From Asaia prunellae JCM 25354 (lineage in GTDB: Bacteria; Pseudomonadota; Alphaproteobacteria; Acetobacterales; Acetobacteraceae), in the NCBI RefSeq assembly GCF_000613885.1, contig NZ_BAJV01000001.1, forward strand, positions 1-64,000: a DNA stretch of 64,000 nt, given 5' to 3'. Below, in pieces: positions 19,993-30,940 of the stretch; position 1 is the first letter of the stretch; the number at the start of each line of letters is the position of its first letter. Made by a program: the position numbers and the translations under genes. Under the pieces are notes generated by a model. The model made no database searches. It was not told the DNA's origin and saw only the letters and a program-made list of their open reading frames with translations.

Positions 19993-20274
19993 TCAGTTCA
20001 TCACATAGGGGAGCAGGGCAAGGAAGCGGGCGCGCTTGATCGCCTGCGCCAGCTCACGCTGCTTCTTGGCCGAAACCGCCGTGATGCGGCTCGGGACAAT
20101 CTTGCCGCGCTCGGAAAGGAAGCGGCTCAGCAGACGCACGTCCTTGTAGTCGATCTTCGGCGCATTGGGGCCGGAGAACGGGCAGGACTTGCGGCGGCGA
20201 TAGAACGGACGACGGGCACCTACAGCAATGCGACGGGCGGCCGGGTTGATTTCGTTTGTGTTCTCGTCAGACAT
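19993..20274 (-). CDS. rpsR: 30S ribosomal protein S18
   Basis: A 93-residue protein with the S18 core [19 protein letters not shown] and the RNA-binding end [19 protein letters not shown]. It binds next to S6 on the 30S platform, and here lies directly between rpsF and rplI, spaced 5 and 10 bases. Confidence 0.96.
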   Translation of the reverse strand: MSDENTNEINPAARRIAVGARRPFYRRRKSCPFSGPNAPKIDYKDVRLLSRFLSERGKIVPSRITAVSAKKQRELAQAIKRARFLALLPYVMN

Positions 20275-20279
20275 CGCGA

Positions 20280-20744
20280 TTACTCCGCATCCATCTCGGC
20301 ACCCTCACGGGCGCGGTATTCTTCACGATCGTCACCACGACGGCCGCCACGTCCGCTGTCAAAGCGACCAGCAGGCTTGGAGTTGCCACCACGGAAGTTG
20401 CCACGATCGCCGCGATCATCGCCCTTGCGGGACAGGATCGGAGACGGGTCCTGGGTGATCTCCTCGACGCGCAGCGTAAGAACACGCAGAACGTCTTCGT
20501 TCAGGCTCAGCTGACGCTCCAGCTCGCGGATCTGGTCCGGACGGGCATTCAGACCGAGAAGGACATAATGGCCCTTGCGGTTCTTCTTGATGCGATAGGC
20601 GAGCGAACGCAGGCCCCAGAATTCGCGCTTCTCAATGGAACCGCCATCCTGGGTAAGGAGGGTTTCGATCTGCTCGACCAGGGCTTCGACCTGCGCCTGC
20701 GAGATATCATTACGTGCGATAAGCACGCTTTCGTACAACGGCAT
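20280..20744 (-). CDS. rpsF: 30S ribosomal protein S6
   Basis: A 154-residue protein. The first ~95 residues are the S6 ferredoxin-like fold ([46 protein letters not shown]). The remaining ~55 residues form an Arg/Gly/Asp-rich tail ([31 protein letters not shown]), probably disordered and RNA-contacting. First gene of the ribosomal operon. Confidence 0.95.
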   Translation of the reverse strand: MPLYESVLIARNDISQAQVEALVEQIETLLTQDGGSIEKREFWGLRSLAYRIKKNRKGHYVLLGLNARPDQIRELERQLSLNEDVLRVLTLRVEEITQDPSPILSRKGDDRGDRGNFRGGNSKPAGRFDSGRGGRRGDDREEYRAREGAEMDAE

Positions 20745-20932
20745 ATGAGCTCCCTTCGGATTGCTTCAACCCAACCGCCGACCGCAACCGGCCGGATCAG
20801 CGCCTCTTCCACAAGGCTCGGGTATAGCCGGGACGATGCCTTCGTCCGGCAGGGAAAGGCGGGATAAAGCACATTCATCAGGGCCGGAGCAAGACAAAAC
20901 CGAAGAAACAGAGGGAATAAGTCCGGAAAACC

Positions 20933-21523
20933 CTACCGTCTTGCCTTCACAAGATGTTCCGGCAAAACCAGCCCCAGATCATCGGGGATATGCCAGTGTT
21001 CCTGCTCGACCATAATCGGCACAAATCCGGCGGCCCGGTAAGTGGGCAGAGCATTGGGATGATCGGCCGTACAGGTATTGACACGCAGAACACGGGTCTC
21101 GTCCTGCCATGCTTGCTGAATAGCGGCCTTGAGCAGACGCTTGCCCAGTCCTTTCCCTTGTGCAGCGGGAAGCAGACCAAGATAGGAAAGATAGGGCGTC
21201 TCAGGCTTTTCAAGGTCAATTTCAAAAAAACCCGCAACACCGTCAGGACCATGCAGCCGACAGATATGGGTGTGCGGTGACGCTATGATCCGGTGCAACA
21301 TGGCATGCGACATCATGTAGCGCATCCACCAGCAATGCGGTGCACCGACAGCCCTGTAAAGGGCCAGATATTCCTCAACACCGGGATGCCAGCGTGCGAT
21401 ATGGTAGCCGTCGGGCCAGAGGATCCGGCTTGGCAATGGTGGCCTGAGACGCTCAAGGAACGTCACGTCAACCGTTACTTCGGTTGCCGGACGGTCCGGA
21501 GCGACCTCAAGCCAGCTATCCAC
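20933..21523 (-). CDS. GNAT-family N-acetyltransferase
   Basis: A 196-residue protein with the acetyl-CoA site GLLPAAQGKGLGKRLLKAA and the later NTCTADHPNALPTYRAAGF, typical of GNAT enzymes acting on a small amine or protein N-terminus. The start is GTG at 21521-21523, two bases beyond the rpoD stop, so it is probably translated from the same message. Substrate unknown. Confidence 0.8.
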   Translation of the reverse strand: MDSWLEVAPDRPATEVTVDVTFLERLRPPLPSRILWPDGYHIARWHPGVEEYLALYRAVGAPHCWWMRYMMSHAMLHRIIASPHTHICRLHGPDGVAGFFEIDLEKPETPYLSYLGLLPAAQGKGLGKRLLKAAIQQAWQDETRVLRVNTCTADHPNALPTYRAAGFVPIMVEQEHWHIPDDLGLVLPEHLVKARR

Positions 21524-21525
21524 GA

Positions 21526-23472
21526 TCAGTTATCATCAAGGAACGAACGCAGCTTGCGGCTGCGGCTCGGATGCTTGAGCTTGCGCAAAGCCTTCGCCTC
21601 GATCTGACGGATACGTTCACGGGTCACGTTGAACTGTTGTCCGACTTCCTCAAGCGTATGATCGGTATTCATGCCAATGCCAAAGCGCATACGCAGCACG
21701 CGTTCCTCACGGGGTGTGAGCGAAGCGAGTACTCGTGTGGTTGCCTCACGCAGATTGGTCTGGATCGCGGCATCAAGCGGAATGACCGCCGTCTTGTCCT
21801 CGATGAAATCACCCAGATGGCTGTCTTCCTCGTCACCGATCGGGGTTTCGAGAGAGATCGGCTCTTTGGCGATCTTGAGTACCTTGCGCACTTTTTCAAG
21901 CGGCATGCCAAGTTTCTCGGCCAGCTCTTCAGGCGCAGGCTCACGACCGATTTCATGCAGCATCTGACGCGAGGTGCGGACCAGCTTGTTGATCGTCTCG
22001 ATCATATGCACCGGGATACGGATGGTGCGCGCCTGATCGGCGATCGAGCGGGTAATAGCCTGACGGATCCACCAGTCGCGTAGGTGGAGAATTTGTAGCC
22101 GCGACGGTATTCGAACTTATCAACGGCCTTCATCAGACCGATATTACCTTCCTGGATCAGATCCAGGAATTGCAGACCACGATTGGTGTATTTCTTGGCG
22201 ATCGAGATCACGAGACGCAGATTAGCTCGATCATTTCCTTCTTGGCGCGTGTCGTGTCACGCTCGCCGCGCGAGACCACAGCATAGACGCGACGGAACTC
22301 TCCAACTGGCAGGCCGGTGCTATGCGCCAGATCGGCCACCTGATTACGCAGATCGATAATCTGCTCGGCGTAGCGCGTCGTGAAGTTCTTCCACGACTTG
22401 CCGGTCAGGGCAGAAACCGAAGCCAGCCAGTTGGGGTCGAGTTCGTAGCCACGATATTTCTGAAGAAAATCGTCACGCGATACGCGGCAGCTTTCGGCCA
22501 TGCGCAGCATGCGGCCTTCAAGGTTGTTGAGGCGCTGGAACTGGACCTTGAGCTGGGTAACCAGCTCTTCAATCCGGTTGTTATGCAGATGAACCTGCTC
22601 GACCATCTTGACCAGATCGGTGCGCAGCTTCTCGTATTCCTCTTCCGAGGCGCCGGTCGCTTCAGAACCACTCGTCAGTGTCTCGATGCGACGGACCTGA
22701 AGGGCACGCAACGCATCGTAAAGCGGCTCGATGGCCTCAAAATGGGCGAGGATCTCGGGCTTGAGCTTCTCCTCGAGGGCTGAAAGCGACAGGCCGGAGC
22801 TCTCCGGATCGCCACCCTCCTCGTTTGCGGGCTCTTCGTCGAGCGAATCGTCGTTTTCTTCGCCATTCTCGCTTTCGGCGGTCTCCTCCTCGGAGGGGCC
22901 ACCCTGCATGGCCTCAAGATCGACGATGTCGCGCAGCAACATCTCGCCTTCCTTGAGTTTATCATGCCACGAGATAATGGCGCGGAATGTCAGCGGGCTT
23001 TCGCACAGCCCACCGATCATTTCATCGCGACCAGCCTCGATACGCTTGGCAATGGCGATTTCGCCTCGCGCGACAGAAGCTCAACAGAACCCATTTCGCG
23101 CAGATACATGCGAACGGGATCGTCAGTACGCCCCGCACTTTCACTCACATTGCCGGTAGGGGACTCTTCGGACTCTTCGGCTTCTTCCTTCTCCTCGACT
23201 TTTTCCTCGGAGTCGTCAGCTTCCTCATTGTCTTCGTTCTCGACAACCTGAATGCCCATTTCAGAGAAGATCGCCATGATGTCTTCGATCTGTTCCGAAG
23301 ACATCTGATCCTGAGGCAGAACGGCATTCAGCTCATCGAAAGTGATATGGCCGCGCTCACGTCCCTTGGCGATGAGCCGCTTGACCGCACCGGACTGCGT
23401 GTCGAGGACATTGGTATCACCGTCCTGGTCCTGCGCGTTCCGCTCCGTTCCCGTGGCCGCTTTCGTCGCCAT
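21526..23472 (-). CDS. rpoD: Primary sigma factor RpoD (three frame breaks)
   Basis: Housekeeping sigma-70, about 649 residues after repair. It shows region 1.1 ([19 protein letters not shown]), region 1.2 ([20 protein letters not shown]), a long acidic non-conserved region ([15 protein letters not shown]), region 2 ([29 protein letters not shown] after repair), region 3 and region 4 ([33 protein letters not shown]). Breaks lie at about 23064 (GAGGGC read as GAGGC), 22225 (GAGGCT read as GAGCT) and 22075 (GACCTGG read as GACTGG). Each is one base lost from a repeated base. Since the gene is essential these must be sequence errors. dnaG lies upstream, as in other alphaproteobacteria. Confidence 0.93.
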
Positions 23473-23719
23473 ACCCTACTCCCTGCATCCGCACGCCCTG
23501 TCGAGCGCAACGCTTAAAACCAGCCATGAAAGAAACGCGTCGACCCAGCGCACTGCCAGACAATGCGCCGCCCAACCCGGTCAGCCCACCGGCCAACCTC
23601 TCTTCCAACTGCGATCCACCAGCGTCAGCGCTAGCAATTTCGGCAGCGTGCAGGTGGGCGATCCAACGCCCGAAGTCAAGGGTCTGCCCTGTCTTTTCAC
23701 GTTTGATTACTTGGTTGCG

Positions 23720-25528
23720 TCAATCCTCGTCATCGCTTTCCTCACCGCGACGCAGGCGATCAAGCGTTCGCAGGCGAACCAGCAATGCTTCAGGCAGCCC
23801 CTGAAGAGAGGGATTAGCCAGAGCCGCCTGCATGTCCTGCTCGACCTCACGCACGAAGGCAGGAAAATTCACCAGACCGAAAAAATGCCACCACTGTTGT
23901 GCAGGTTCGAGCGAAAACAGTCCGTTCTTCTCTGCCTGTGAAGCCGGCAAAAGACTGTTCTGCAAAAGCGCGCGCGCCTCATCCCCCAATCCGCTCCTGT
24001 CGAGGGCCTCCAGACATCCGGATTGGGTCAATTCCTCTTCTGACGATACATCCGCAAACCAGTCCAGAATTCTGTCACGCATGTCATCAAGGGGCTGAGG
24101 CAGTTCCAGACGACCGAACTGGTCCTCGATCTGGGGAAGCAGAGAGGGTGTCCGCAGGACCAGAACTGTCAGCAAACGCAGACGTTCCAGCGCACCCGTA
24201 TCAACGGAAACATGCCGAGAGGAATTCCCGGTCCTTGCTGGCTTCTGACTCCCTCCCCGTGTGCCACGTCGTGATGAAGCAAAAAAACGCTCCATCAATG
24301 CTCGGCGGTATTCCGAAGCCAGATCCTTGTCAGCAACAAGCGCCGCCGCCGCTTCCAGACGTTTTTTCAGTGCCGCACGCTGCTCGGGCACGTCCTGCTG
24401 AACACCAGCCATCATAAGCTGGAAGAGCTCGTCAGCCAGGGAGGAAGCGCCATCAAGTACCCGGCGCATGGCCTGAGGACCTTCTCGTCGTATCAGACTA
24501 TCCGGATCGTCCTTGGGATCCAGACGACAGAAACCCAGACTGCGCTCAGGGGTAAGCAACGGCAAAGCCAGTTCGGCGACGCGCAACGCAGCACGTGCAC
24601 CTGCTGCATCGCCATCAAGACACAGAATCGGATGAGACGCCTCACGCCAGAGCAGTTCGAGCTGCTCAACCCCCATGGCCGTACCGAGAGGAGCAACCGC
24701 TGCCTCGAATCCGGCCTGAGCCAAGGCTATGACGTCCATATAGCCTTCGACCACAATCAGTTTCTGTGCTGGATCACGCAGGGCAGCACGGGCCAGATCA
24801 AGATTGTAGAGTGCGCGGCGCTTTGAAAAGAGCGCCGTCTCAGGTCCATTCACATATTTCGGCTGGGCATCACCCAGGGTACGCCCTCCAAAGGAGATCA
24901 GCCTGCCCCGCCGGTCTCGTATTGGGAACATGACACGAGAGAAAAAGAGTTCTCCTCTGGGTGCGCCGCGCTCATCAACGCGCATGAGTCCGGCCTGCAC
25001 CAGCTGCTCTGGTGAGATATCCTGGCCACGCAGGGCTTCAAGCAGAGCACCACGCCCCTCACCCGCCCAGCCAAGACCAAAACGCTCAATTGTTGCATCG
25101 GACAGGCCGCGTCGACGCAGATAATCCAGAGCCTGGCGCCCACCGGGCTGAAAGAGGGCCAGGCGATAAACCGTCTGCACGGCATCAAGCACATCACCGA
25201 GTGACCGCGCCTCCTGGGCACGCGCCTCCTGACGCGGGTCCTGGCGGGGCATCTCGAGCCCGGCCTCGTTGGCGAGTTGCTCGACAGCCTCGGGAAAGCT
25301 GCGCCCCTCGCTCTGCATGACAAAGGAAATGACATCGCCATGTACGCCACAGCCGAAGCAGTGGAAGTGGTCGTCATACACATAGAAAGATGGCGTCTTT
25401 TCCCCATGAAAGGGGCAGCATGCCTTCCAGTTGCGGCCCGAACGGCTGAGCTTGGTCCGACGCCCGATCACCGCAGCGATCGGGGTACGGGCACGCAATT
25501 CATCAAGAAAACCGGGATCGAACGCCAT
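23720..25528 (-). CDS. dnaG: DNA primase DnaG
   Basis: A 602-residue primase that makes RNA primers at the replication fork. The CHC2 zinc-binding domain is intact (CCPFHGEKTPSFYV, HCFGCG), followed by the TOPRIM core (FGGRTLGDAQPKYVNGPET, VEGYMDVIALAQAGF, CLDGDAAGARAA) and a helicase-binding C-terminal part. ATG 25528 starts close behind yqeY (14 bases). rpoD follows after about 250 bases that probably hold its own promoter. Confidence 0.95.
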   Translation of the reverse strand: MAFDPGFLDELRARTPIAAVIGRRTKLSRSGRNWKACCPFHGEKTPSFYVYDDHFHCFGCGVHGDVISFVMQSEGRSFPEAVEQLANEAGLEMPRQDPRQEARAQEARSLGDVLDAVQTVYRLALFQPGGRQALDYLRRRGLSDATIERFGLGWAGEGRGALLEALRGQDISPEQLVQAGLMRVDERGAPRGELFFSRVMFPIRDRRGRLISFGGRTLGDAQPKYVNGPETALFSKRRALYNLDLARAALRDPAQKLIVVEGYMDVIALAQAGFEAAVAPLGTAMGVEQLELLWREASHPILCLDGDAAGARAALRVAELALPLLTPERSLGFCRLDPKDDPDSLIRREGPQAMRRVLDGASSLADELFQLMMAGVQQDVPEQRAALKKRLEAAAALVADKDLASEYRRALMERFFASSRRGTRGGSQKPARTGNSSRHVSVDTGALERLRLLTVLVLRTPSLLPQIEDQFGRLELPQPLDDMRDRILDWFADVSSEEELTQSGCLEALDRSGLGDEARALLQNSLLPASQAEKNGLFSLEPAQQWWHFFGLVNFPAFVREVEQDMQAALANPSLQGLPEALLVRLRTLDRLRRGEESDDED

Positions 25529-25542
25529 CTTTCAGCCCGAAC

Positions 25543-25995
25543 TCAGGACAGGCGGGCTTTGACAACCGGATTCACGCGACCCATATCCAGCGCACTACCG
25601 AATTTGGCCTTCAGCACGCCCATGACCTTGCCCATTTCCTTCATGCTCGTGGCACCTGCCTCGGCAATGGCGGCATCGATTTCAGCTTCGAGCGTGGCCT
25701 CGTCCATTTCCGGCGGGAGATAGGCCTTGATCGTCGCAATCTCGGCCTCTTCCTTCTCTGCCAGTTCGGGGCGGCCGCCCTCGCGATACATGGTGGCAGA
25801 CTCGGTGCGCGACTTGATCATGCTGCGTAGCATCGGGAGAATATCCTCATCCCCGATTTCCTTGCCGCTAGCGCGTGCTGCAACATCCAGATCCTTGATA
25901 CGCGCTGTAATACCGCGGATCTGCGCTACACGGTCCATTTCCTTCGCCTTCATGGCAATTTTGAGATCGGCAGAGATCTGTTCTCTCAGGGACAT
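25543..25995 (-). CDS. GatB/YqeY domain-containing protein
   Basis: A 150-residue protein of the YqeY family: MSLREQISADLKIAMKAKE, IREI-like IRGITARIKD, and the C-terminal KVMGVLKAKFGSALDMG. The domain resembles the tRNA-binding tail of GatB; its cellular role is not settled. It is first in the yqeY-dnaG-rpoD run and divergent from carA, sharing the control region with the half-site cluster. Confidence 0.92.
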   Translation of the reverse strand: MSLREQISADLKIAMKAKEMDRVAQIRGITARIKDLDVAARASGKEIGDEDILPMLRSMIKSRTESATMYREGGRPELAEKEEAEIATIKAYLPPEMDEATLEAEIDAAIAEAGATSMKEMGKVMGVLKAKFGSALDMGRVNPVVKARLS

Positions 25996-26032
25996 TGCTT
26001 CTTCCTTTTCCTGACCTGCACCGCATGAGAGT

Positions 26033-26092
26033 GGGAAAATTTTCCCGCATGTCGGGCATAAATCGGGAGTGGGAAAAAACTTCCCATTCCCA
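26033..26092. promoter_or_regulatory. Cluster of GGGAA/TTCCC half-sites in the carAB-yqeY control region
   Basis: Three elements are visible. (1) A perfect 14-base palindrome GGGAAAATTTTCCC (26033-26046). (2) An inverted repeat TGGGAA-AAAAC-TTCCCA (26070-26086). (3) A further TTCCCA (26087-26092). AGTGGGAAAA occurs twice as a direct repeat (about 26030 and 26069). The second element overlaps the best -35 candidate of carA. This is the layout of a repressor operator; the binding protein is unknown. Confidence 0.45.
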
Positions 26093-26109
26093 TCTCAAAG
26101 GCCTATCTA
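26081..26109 (+). promoter_or_regulatory. Putative sigma-70 promoter of carAB
   Basis: TTCCCA (26081-26086) and TATCTA (26104-26109) are spaced 17 bases, giving a start site near 26116, about 45 bases before the ATG at 26161. The -35 match is poor, as expected for a regulated promoter. Confidence 0.35.
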
Positions 26110-26160
26110 GCACCAACCACGCGAGCGTCCGAGTGGAAAAGGACGTAAGGGAGTACGGGT

Positions 26161-27511
26161 ATGGATATCGAAGAGATCATCGAGAAGGCAGGCGGCGCAG
26201 AAGCATTGGCCAGCCTGACCGGCGTCGGCACCGAGGCCATTCGCAAATGGCGCCAGTCGCGCGCCATCCCCGGCAAGCACTGGGCGGCGCTGCTGCGCCT
26301 GCCCGGCATCACCCTTTCGGACCTCGATCCGCAGACGCCCAAGGAGGAAAACCTGACCATGACCGATACCTGCCCCGAAGGCGCCAATGCTGTCCTCGTT
26401 CTTGCGGACGGGACCGTTCTGTGGGGTGTCGGTTTCGGCGCCCATACCGATGGCGCGGCCATTGGCGAGCTATGCTTTAACACCGGCATGACCGGTTATC
26501 AGGAGACGCTCACCGATCCGTCCTTCGCCGGTCAGATCGTGACCTTTACCTTTCCGCATATCGGCAATGTCGGCACTAATGCCGAAGATGACGAGGCCCA
26601 GCGCGTGGCCACACGCGGCGTTGTGGTGAAGGAAGATGTCACCCTCCCCGCAAACTGGCGCTCGACCCAGAAATTCGCCCAGTGGATGATCAGCCAGAAT
26701 CTGCCAGGTATCGCAGGTATCGACACACGTCTGATCACGCGCCGCCTGCGCGATGGCGGCGCACAGACCGCCGTGCTCGCTTTCCGGAAACGGTCAGTTC
26801 GATATTGCCGCCCTGCGCGCCCAGGCGGTCTCGTGGCCTGGCCTCGAAGGCATGGATCTGGCGAAGGACGTCACCTGCACCCAGAGCTACACCTGGGATC
26901 TCGGTGTATGGCAGAAGCCCGCCGCAGAACGCAGCACGCGCCGCCGGGTGGTGGCCGTTGATTACGGCGCCAAGCGCAATATCCTGCGCTGCCTCGTGAC
27001 GGCTGGATGCGATGTGACCGTCGTGCCCGCTACAGCCACGGCTGAAGAAATTCTGCGTCACAACCCTGAAGGGGTCTTCCTTTCCAACGGTCCTGGCGAC
27101 CCGGCCGCAACCGGCGTTTATGCCGTACCTGCCATCAGGGGCGTGCTCGACGCCAATGTGCCGGTTTTCGGCATTTGCCTCGGCCATCAGCTTCTGGCGC
27201 AGGCGCTGGGTGCGAAAACCTACAAGCTTGAGCGCGGCCATCGCGGCGCCAATCAGCCGGTGAAGGATCTGGCCTCGGGGCGTGTGGAAATCACCAGCCA
27301 GAATCACGGCTTTGCCGTGGATGACAAATCCCTGCCCGAAGACGTGATCATCACCCATACCAGCCTGTTCGACGGCTCGAATGAAGGCATTCGCAGCACA
27401 AGGCTCGATGCGTTCTCGGTGCAGTACCATCCCGAGGCGAGCCCCGGACCGTCCGATTCATTCTATCTCTTCGAGCGCTTTGTCGCCCTCATGGACAAGA
27501 AGGCAGCCTGA
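26161..27511 (+). CDS. carA: Carbamoyl-phosphate synthase small subunit CarA with N-terminal HTH segment (one frame break)
   Basis: The glutamine amidotransferase subunit that feeds ammonia to CarB for arginine and pyrimidine synthesis. Class I amidotransferase marks: [14 protein letters not shown] (catalytic Cys), NHGFAVD, and [13 protein letters not shown] (His/Glu). From residue 67 (ATG 26359, behind AAGGAGG at 26341) it is a normal ~383-residue CarA. Upstream and in frame are 66 residues resembling a YdaS-type helix-turn-helix ([30 protein letters not shown]), with its own ribosome site AAGGGAG before ATG 26161. So two starts are possible. Note a TGA in the +1 frame at 26354-26356, so the fusion could itself come from an indel. 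A frame break at 26781-26783 (one extra T) is repaired to [17 protein letters not shown]. Confidence 0.88.
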
Positions 27512-27514
27512 CCC

Positions 27515-30500
27515 ATGCCGAAACGTACAGATATTTCGTCGATCCTTATCATTGGCGCTGGCCCCATCGTGATTGGTCAGGCCTGTGAATTCGACTATTC
27601 CGGCACGCAGGCCTGCAAGGCACTGAAAGAGGAAGGCTATCGCGTCATCCTCATCAACTCGAACCCGGCAACGATCATGACCGATCCGGGTCTGGCCGAT
27701 GCCACCTATGTCGAGCCGATCACCCCGGAATTCGTCGAGCGCATCATCCTCAAGGAAAAGCCAGACGCGGTTCTGCCCACCATGGGTGGCCAGACAGCCC
27801 TGAACGCCGCCATGGCACTCGACAAGTCGGGCTTTCTGAAGAAGCATAATGTCGAGCTGATCGGCGCCAATGCCGAAGTCATCGACCGCGCCGAAGACCG
27901 TCAGAAATTCCGCGAGGCTATGGACGAGATCGGTGTGGAATCACCTCGTAGCACCATCGCGCATACGCTCGAGGAGGCACGTGCAGCCCTCGAGACCGTG
28001 GGCCTGCCTGCCATCATCCGTCCTTCCTTCACCATGGGCGGCGCCGGTGGCGGCATTGCTATAACCGTGAGGAATTCGACCAGATCGTGGCTGGCGGTCT
28101 CGATGCTTCACCAACCACCGAGGTTCTCATTGAGGAATCCGTGCTGGGCTGGAAGGAATTCGAGATGGAGGTCGTCCGCGACAAAGCGGATAACTGCATC
28201 ATCGTCTGCTCCATCGAGAATATCGATCCGATGGGCGTACATACGGGCGACTCCATTACCGTCGCCCCTGCACTCACCCTGACCGACAAGGAGTTCCAGA
28301 AACTCCGTGACATCTCTATTGCCTGTCTCCGCAAGATCGGTGTTGAGACCGGCGGATCGAACGTACAGTTCGGTATCAACCCCGATGATGGCCGCATCGT
28401 CGTCATCGAGATGAATCCTCGCGTGTCGCGCTCCTCGGCCCTGGCCTCCAAGGCGACTGGCTTCCCCATCGCAAAGATCGCGGCCAAGCTGGCCGTCGGC
28501 TACACGCTGGACGAACTCGCCAACGACATTACCGGCACGACACCTGCGAGCTTTGAACCGACTATCGATTATGTCGTGGTGAAGATCCCGCGCTTTACCT
28601 TCGAGAAGTTCCCCGGCGCCCCCGCCCTGCTCTCGACTTCGATGAAGTCTGTTGGCGAGGCGATGTCAGTCGGCCGCTCCTTTGCCGAGGCCCTGCAGAA
28701 GGGCCTGCGCTCGATGGAAACGGGTCTGACCGGCCTCGACCCGGTCGAAGCGCCGGGCGATGGCTCGCTGGATGCCTATCGCGCCGCGCTCTCCGAGCCG
28801 CGCCCTGAGCGTATTCTCATGGCTGCCCAGGCCATGCGCGCCGGGCTGTCACTTGAAGACATCAATACAGCCTGCCGCTTTGAACCCTGGTTCCTGCGTC
28901 AGCTGCACGACATCATTGTCACCGAGAACGAGATTGCCGCCAACGGCCTGCCCAAGGATGCCCGTAATCTGCGTCGCATCAAGGCGCAGGGTTTCTCCGA
29001 TCGCCAGCTCGCCCGCCTGACGGGCCAGAGCGTCGAAAATATTGCCGCCTTCAGGCTTAAACTTGGCGTTACGCCCGCCTACAAGCGCATAGACACCTGT
29101 GCTGGCGAATTCGCTTCTGACACACCCTATCTCTACTCGACCTATGAGGGCGGGTTCGGCGTGCCAGAATGCGAAAGCCATCCGACAGACCGCAAGAAGA
29201 TCATTATTCTGGGCGGTGGCCCGAACCGCATCGGACAGGGCATCGAGTTCGATTACTGCTGTGTGCATGCCGCGTATGCACTGCGCGAAGCCGGGTTCGA
29301 GACCATCATGGTCAATTGCAACCCCGAGACCGTCTCGACCGATTACGACACGTCCGATCGTCTGTATTTCGAGCCGCTGACCGATGAGGATGTGATCTCC
29401 CTCATCCGCACAGAGCAGGCCAATGGCGAAATTCTGGGCTGCATCGTCCAGTATGGCGGCCAGACCCCGCTCAAGCTGTCGCGCGCGCTCGAAGCCGCCG
29501 GTATTCCGCTGCTCGGCACACCGGCTGACGCCATTGATCGCGCCGAAGATCGCGAGCGTTTCCAGGCTCTGCTGCGCAAGCTTGGCTTGCGTCAGCCCGA
29601 GAACGGCATTGCCCGCACGCCGAGTGAGGCCGAGGCCGTGGCCGAGAAAGTCGGCTATCCGGTCGTTGTGCGCCCGTCCTACGTTCTTGGTGGTCGCGCA
29701 ATGGAGATTGTCTATGACCCGGCCGGTCTGCAGCGCTATCTGCGCAACACACTGGTTCTGGCCGGAGCCGAAGTCTCCTCCGGCCCCATCCTGCTCGACC
29801 GCTATCTGAACGACGCCATCGAGGCCGATGTGGATTGCATCTGCGACGGCCAGGACGTCTATGTGGCGGGCGTGATGGAGCATATTGAGGAAGCCGGCAT
29901 CCATTCCGGTGACTCTGCCTGCTCGCTACCGCCCTATACGCTGTCCCCCGCCATCGTGACCGAGCTGAAAGCCCAGACCGAAGCCATGGCGCGTGAACTG
30001 GGCATCGTCGGCCTGATGAATGTGCAATACGCTATCAAGGACCATGAGGTTTTCGTACTCGAAGTGAACCCGCGCGCCTCACGCACGGTCCCCTTCGTCG
30101 CCAAAGCCACTGGCGTGCCGGTGGCCAAGATCGGTGCCTGCGTGATGGCAGGAGCCAGACTGTCAGGCTTCAAACTCGATGGTGATGCCATTGCTCCGCA
30201 TGTGGCGGTGAAGGAAGCCGTCTTCCCGTTCCATCGCTTTGCCGATACCGACACCATCCTTGGTCCGGAAATGCGCTCGACAGGTGAAGTTATCGGTCTC
30301 GACAGCAGCTTCGAACGTGCTTTTGCCAAGTCGCAGCTCGCTGCAGGCGTTGTGCTTCCGCAGACTGGCACGGTACTGCTCTCGGTGCGCGACGGGCACA
30401 AGACCCAGGTTCAGGCACTTGGCCGCAAGCTTATCGAAATGGGCTTCAGCATTATGGCCACACGCGGTACCGCTGCACGCCTCGAAGAAGCCGGCATCGC

Positions 30501-30768
30501 AGTCAAGCGTGTCAACAAGGTTCTGGAAGGTCGCCCGAACTGCGTGGATGCGATCCGTTCAGGTGATATCCAGCTTGTCATCAACACGGCTCAGGGCTCT
30601 CAGGCCGTGCGTGACAGCTTCGATATCCGCCGCTCGTCCCTGCTCGGTGGCGTGCCGCATTTCACCACACTGGCTGGTGCGAGGGCTGCGATTTACGCCA
30701 TCTCGGCTATCAAGGATGGCGGACTCGACGTTGCCCCACTGCAGTCGTACTTCAAACGGGAATTCTGA
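27515..30768 (+). CDS. carB: Carbamoyl-phosphate synthase large subunit CarB (one frame break)
   Basis: A synthetase of about 1084 residues with two homologous ATP-grasp halves, which make carboxyphosphate and then carbamoyl phosphate. First half: [17 protein letters not shown], and second half: [17 protein letters not shown]. Each is followed by the metal/ATP blocks [18 protein letters not shown] and [18 protein letters not shown]. The C-terminal allosteric MGS-like domain has [13 protein letters not shown]. The frame breaks near 28059 (GCCTAT read as GCTAT; repaired [15 protein letters not shown]). Four bases separate it from carA, so the two subunits are co-translated. A strong terminator follows. 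Confidence 0.95.
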
Positions 30769-30775
30769 AGAATAC

Positions 30776-30817
30776 GGGGCTATGCCCCGCTCCCCGGAAA
30801 GGGGCATAGCCCCTTTC
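30776..30817 (+). terminator. Rho-independent terminator after carB
   Basis: GGGGCTATGCCCC (30776-30788) pairs perfectly over 13 bases with GGGGCATAGCCCC (30801-30813), then TTTCCTCC. Located 8 bases past the carB stop. Confidence 0.85.
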
Positions 30818-30940
30818 CTCCCTCAGATGAACCTGCAACAGACAACTGGTCTCTGACTGCTTTCAGAGCAGAAAACCGGGACAATATCGGTAAAGCCCGA
30901 TCAATTCTGCATAAAACCAGGGTGGAACCTGCGGCTTGCC

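Noticed and set aside
21526-23472. rpoD as a true pseudogene with a second copy elsewhere
   Set aside because: Three one-base losses flanked by perfectly kept domains fit sequence error far better than decay.
28849-29904. A 351-codon open frame antisense to carB
   Set aside because: Shadow of high-GC third positions in carB; no protein family seen.
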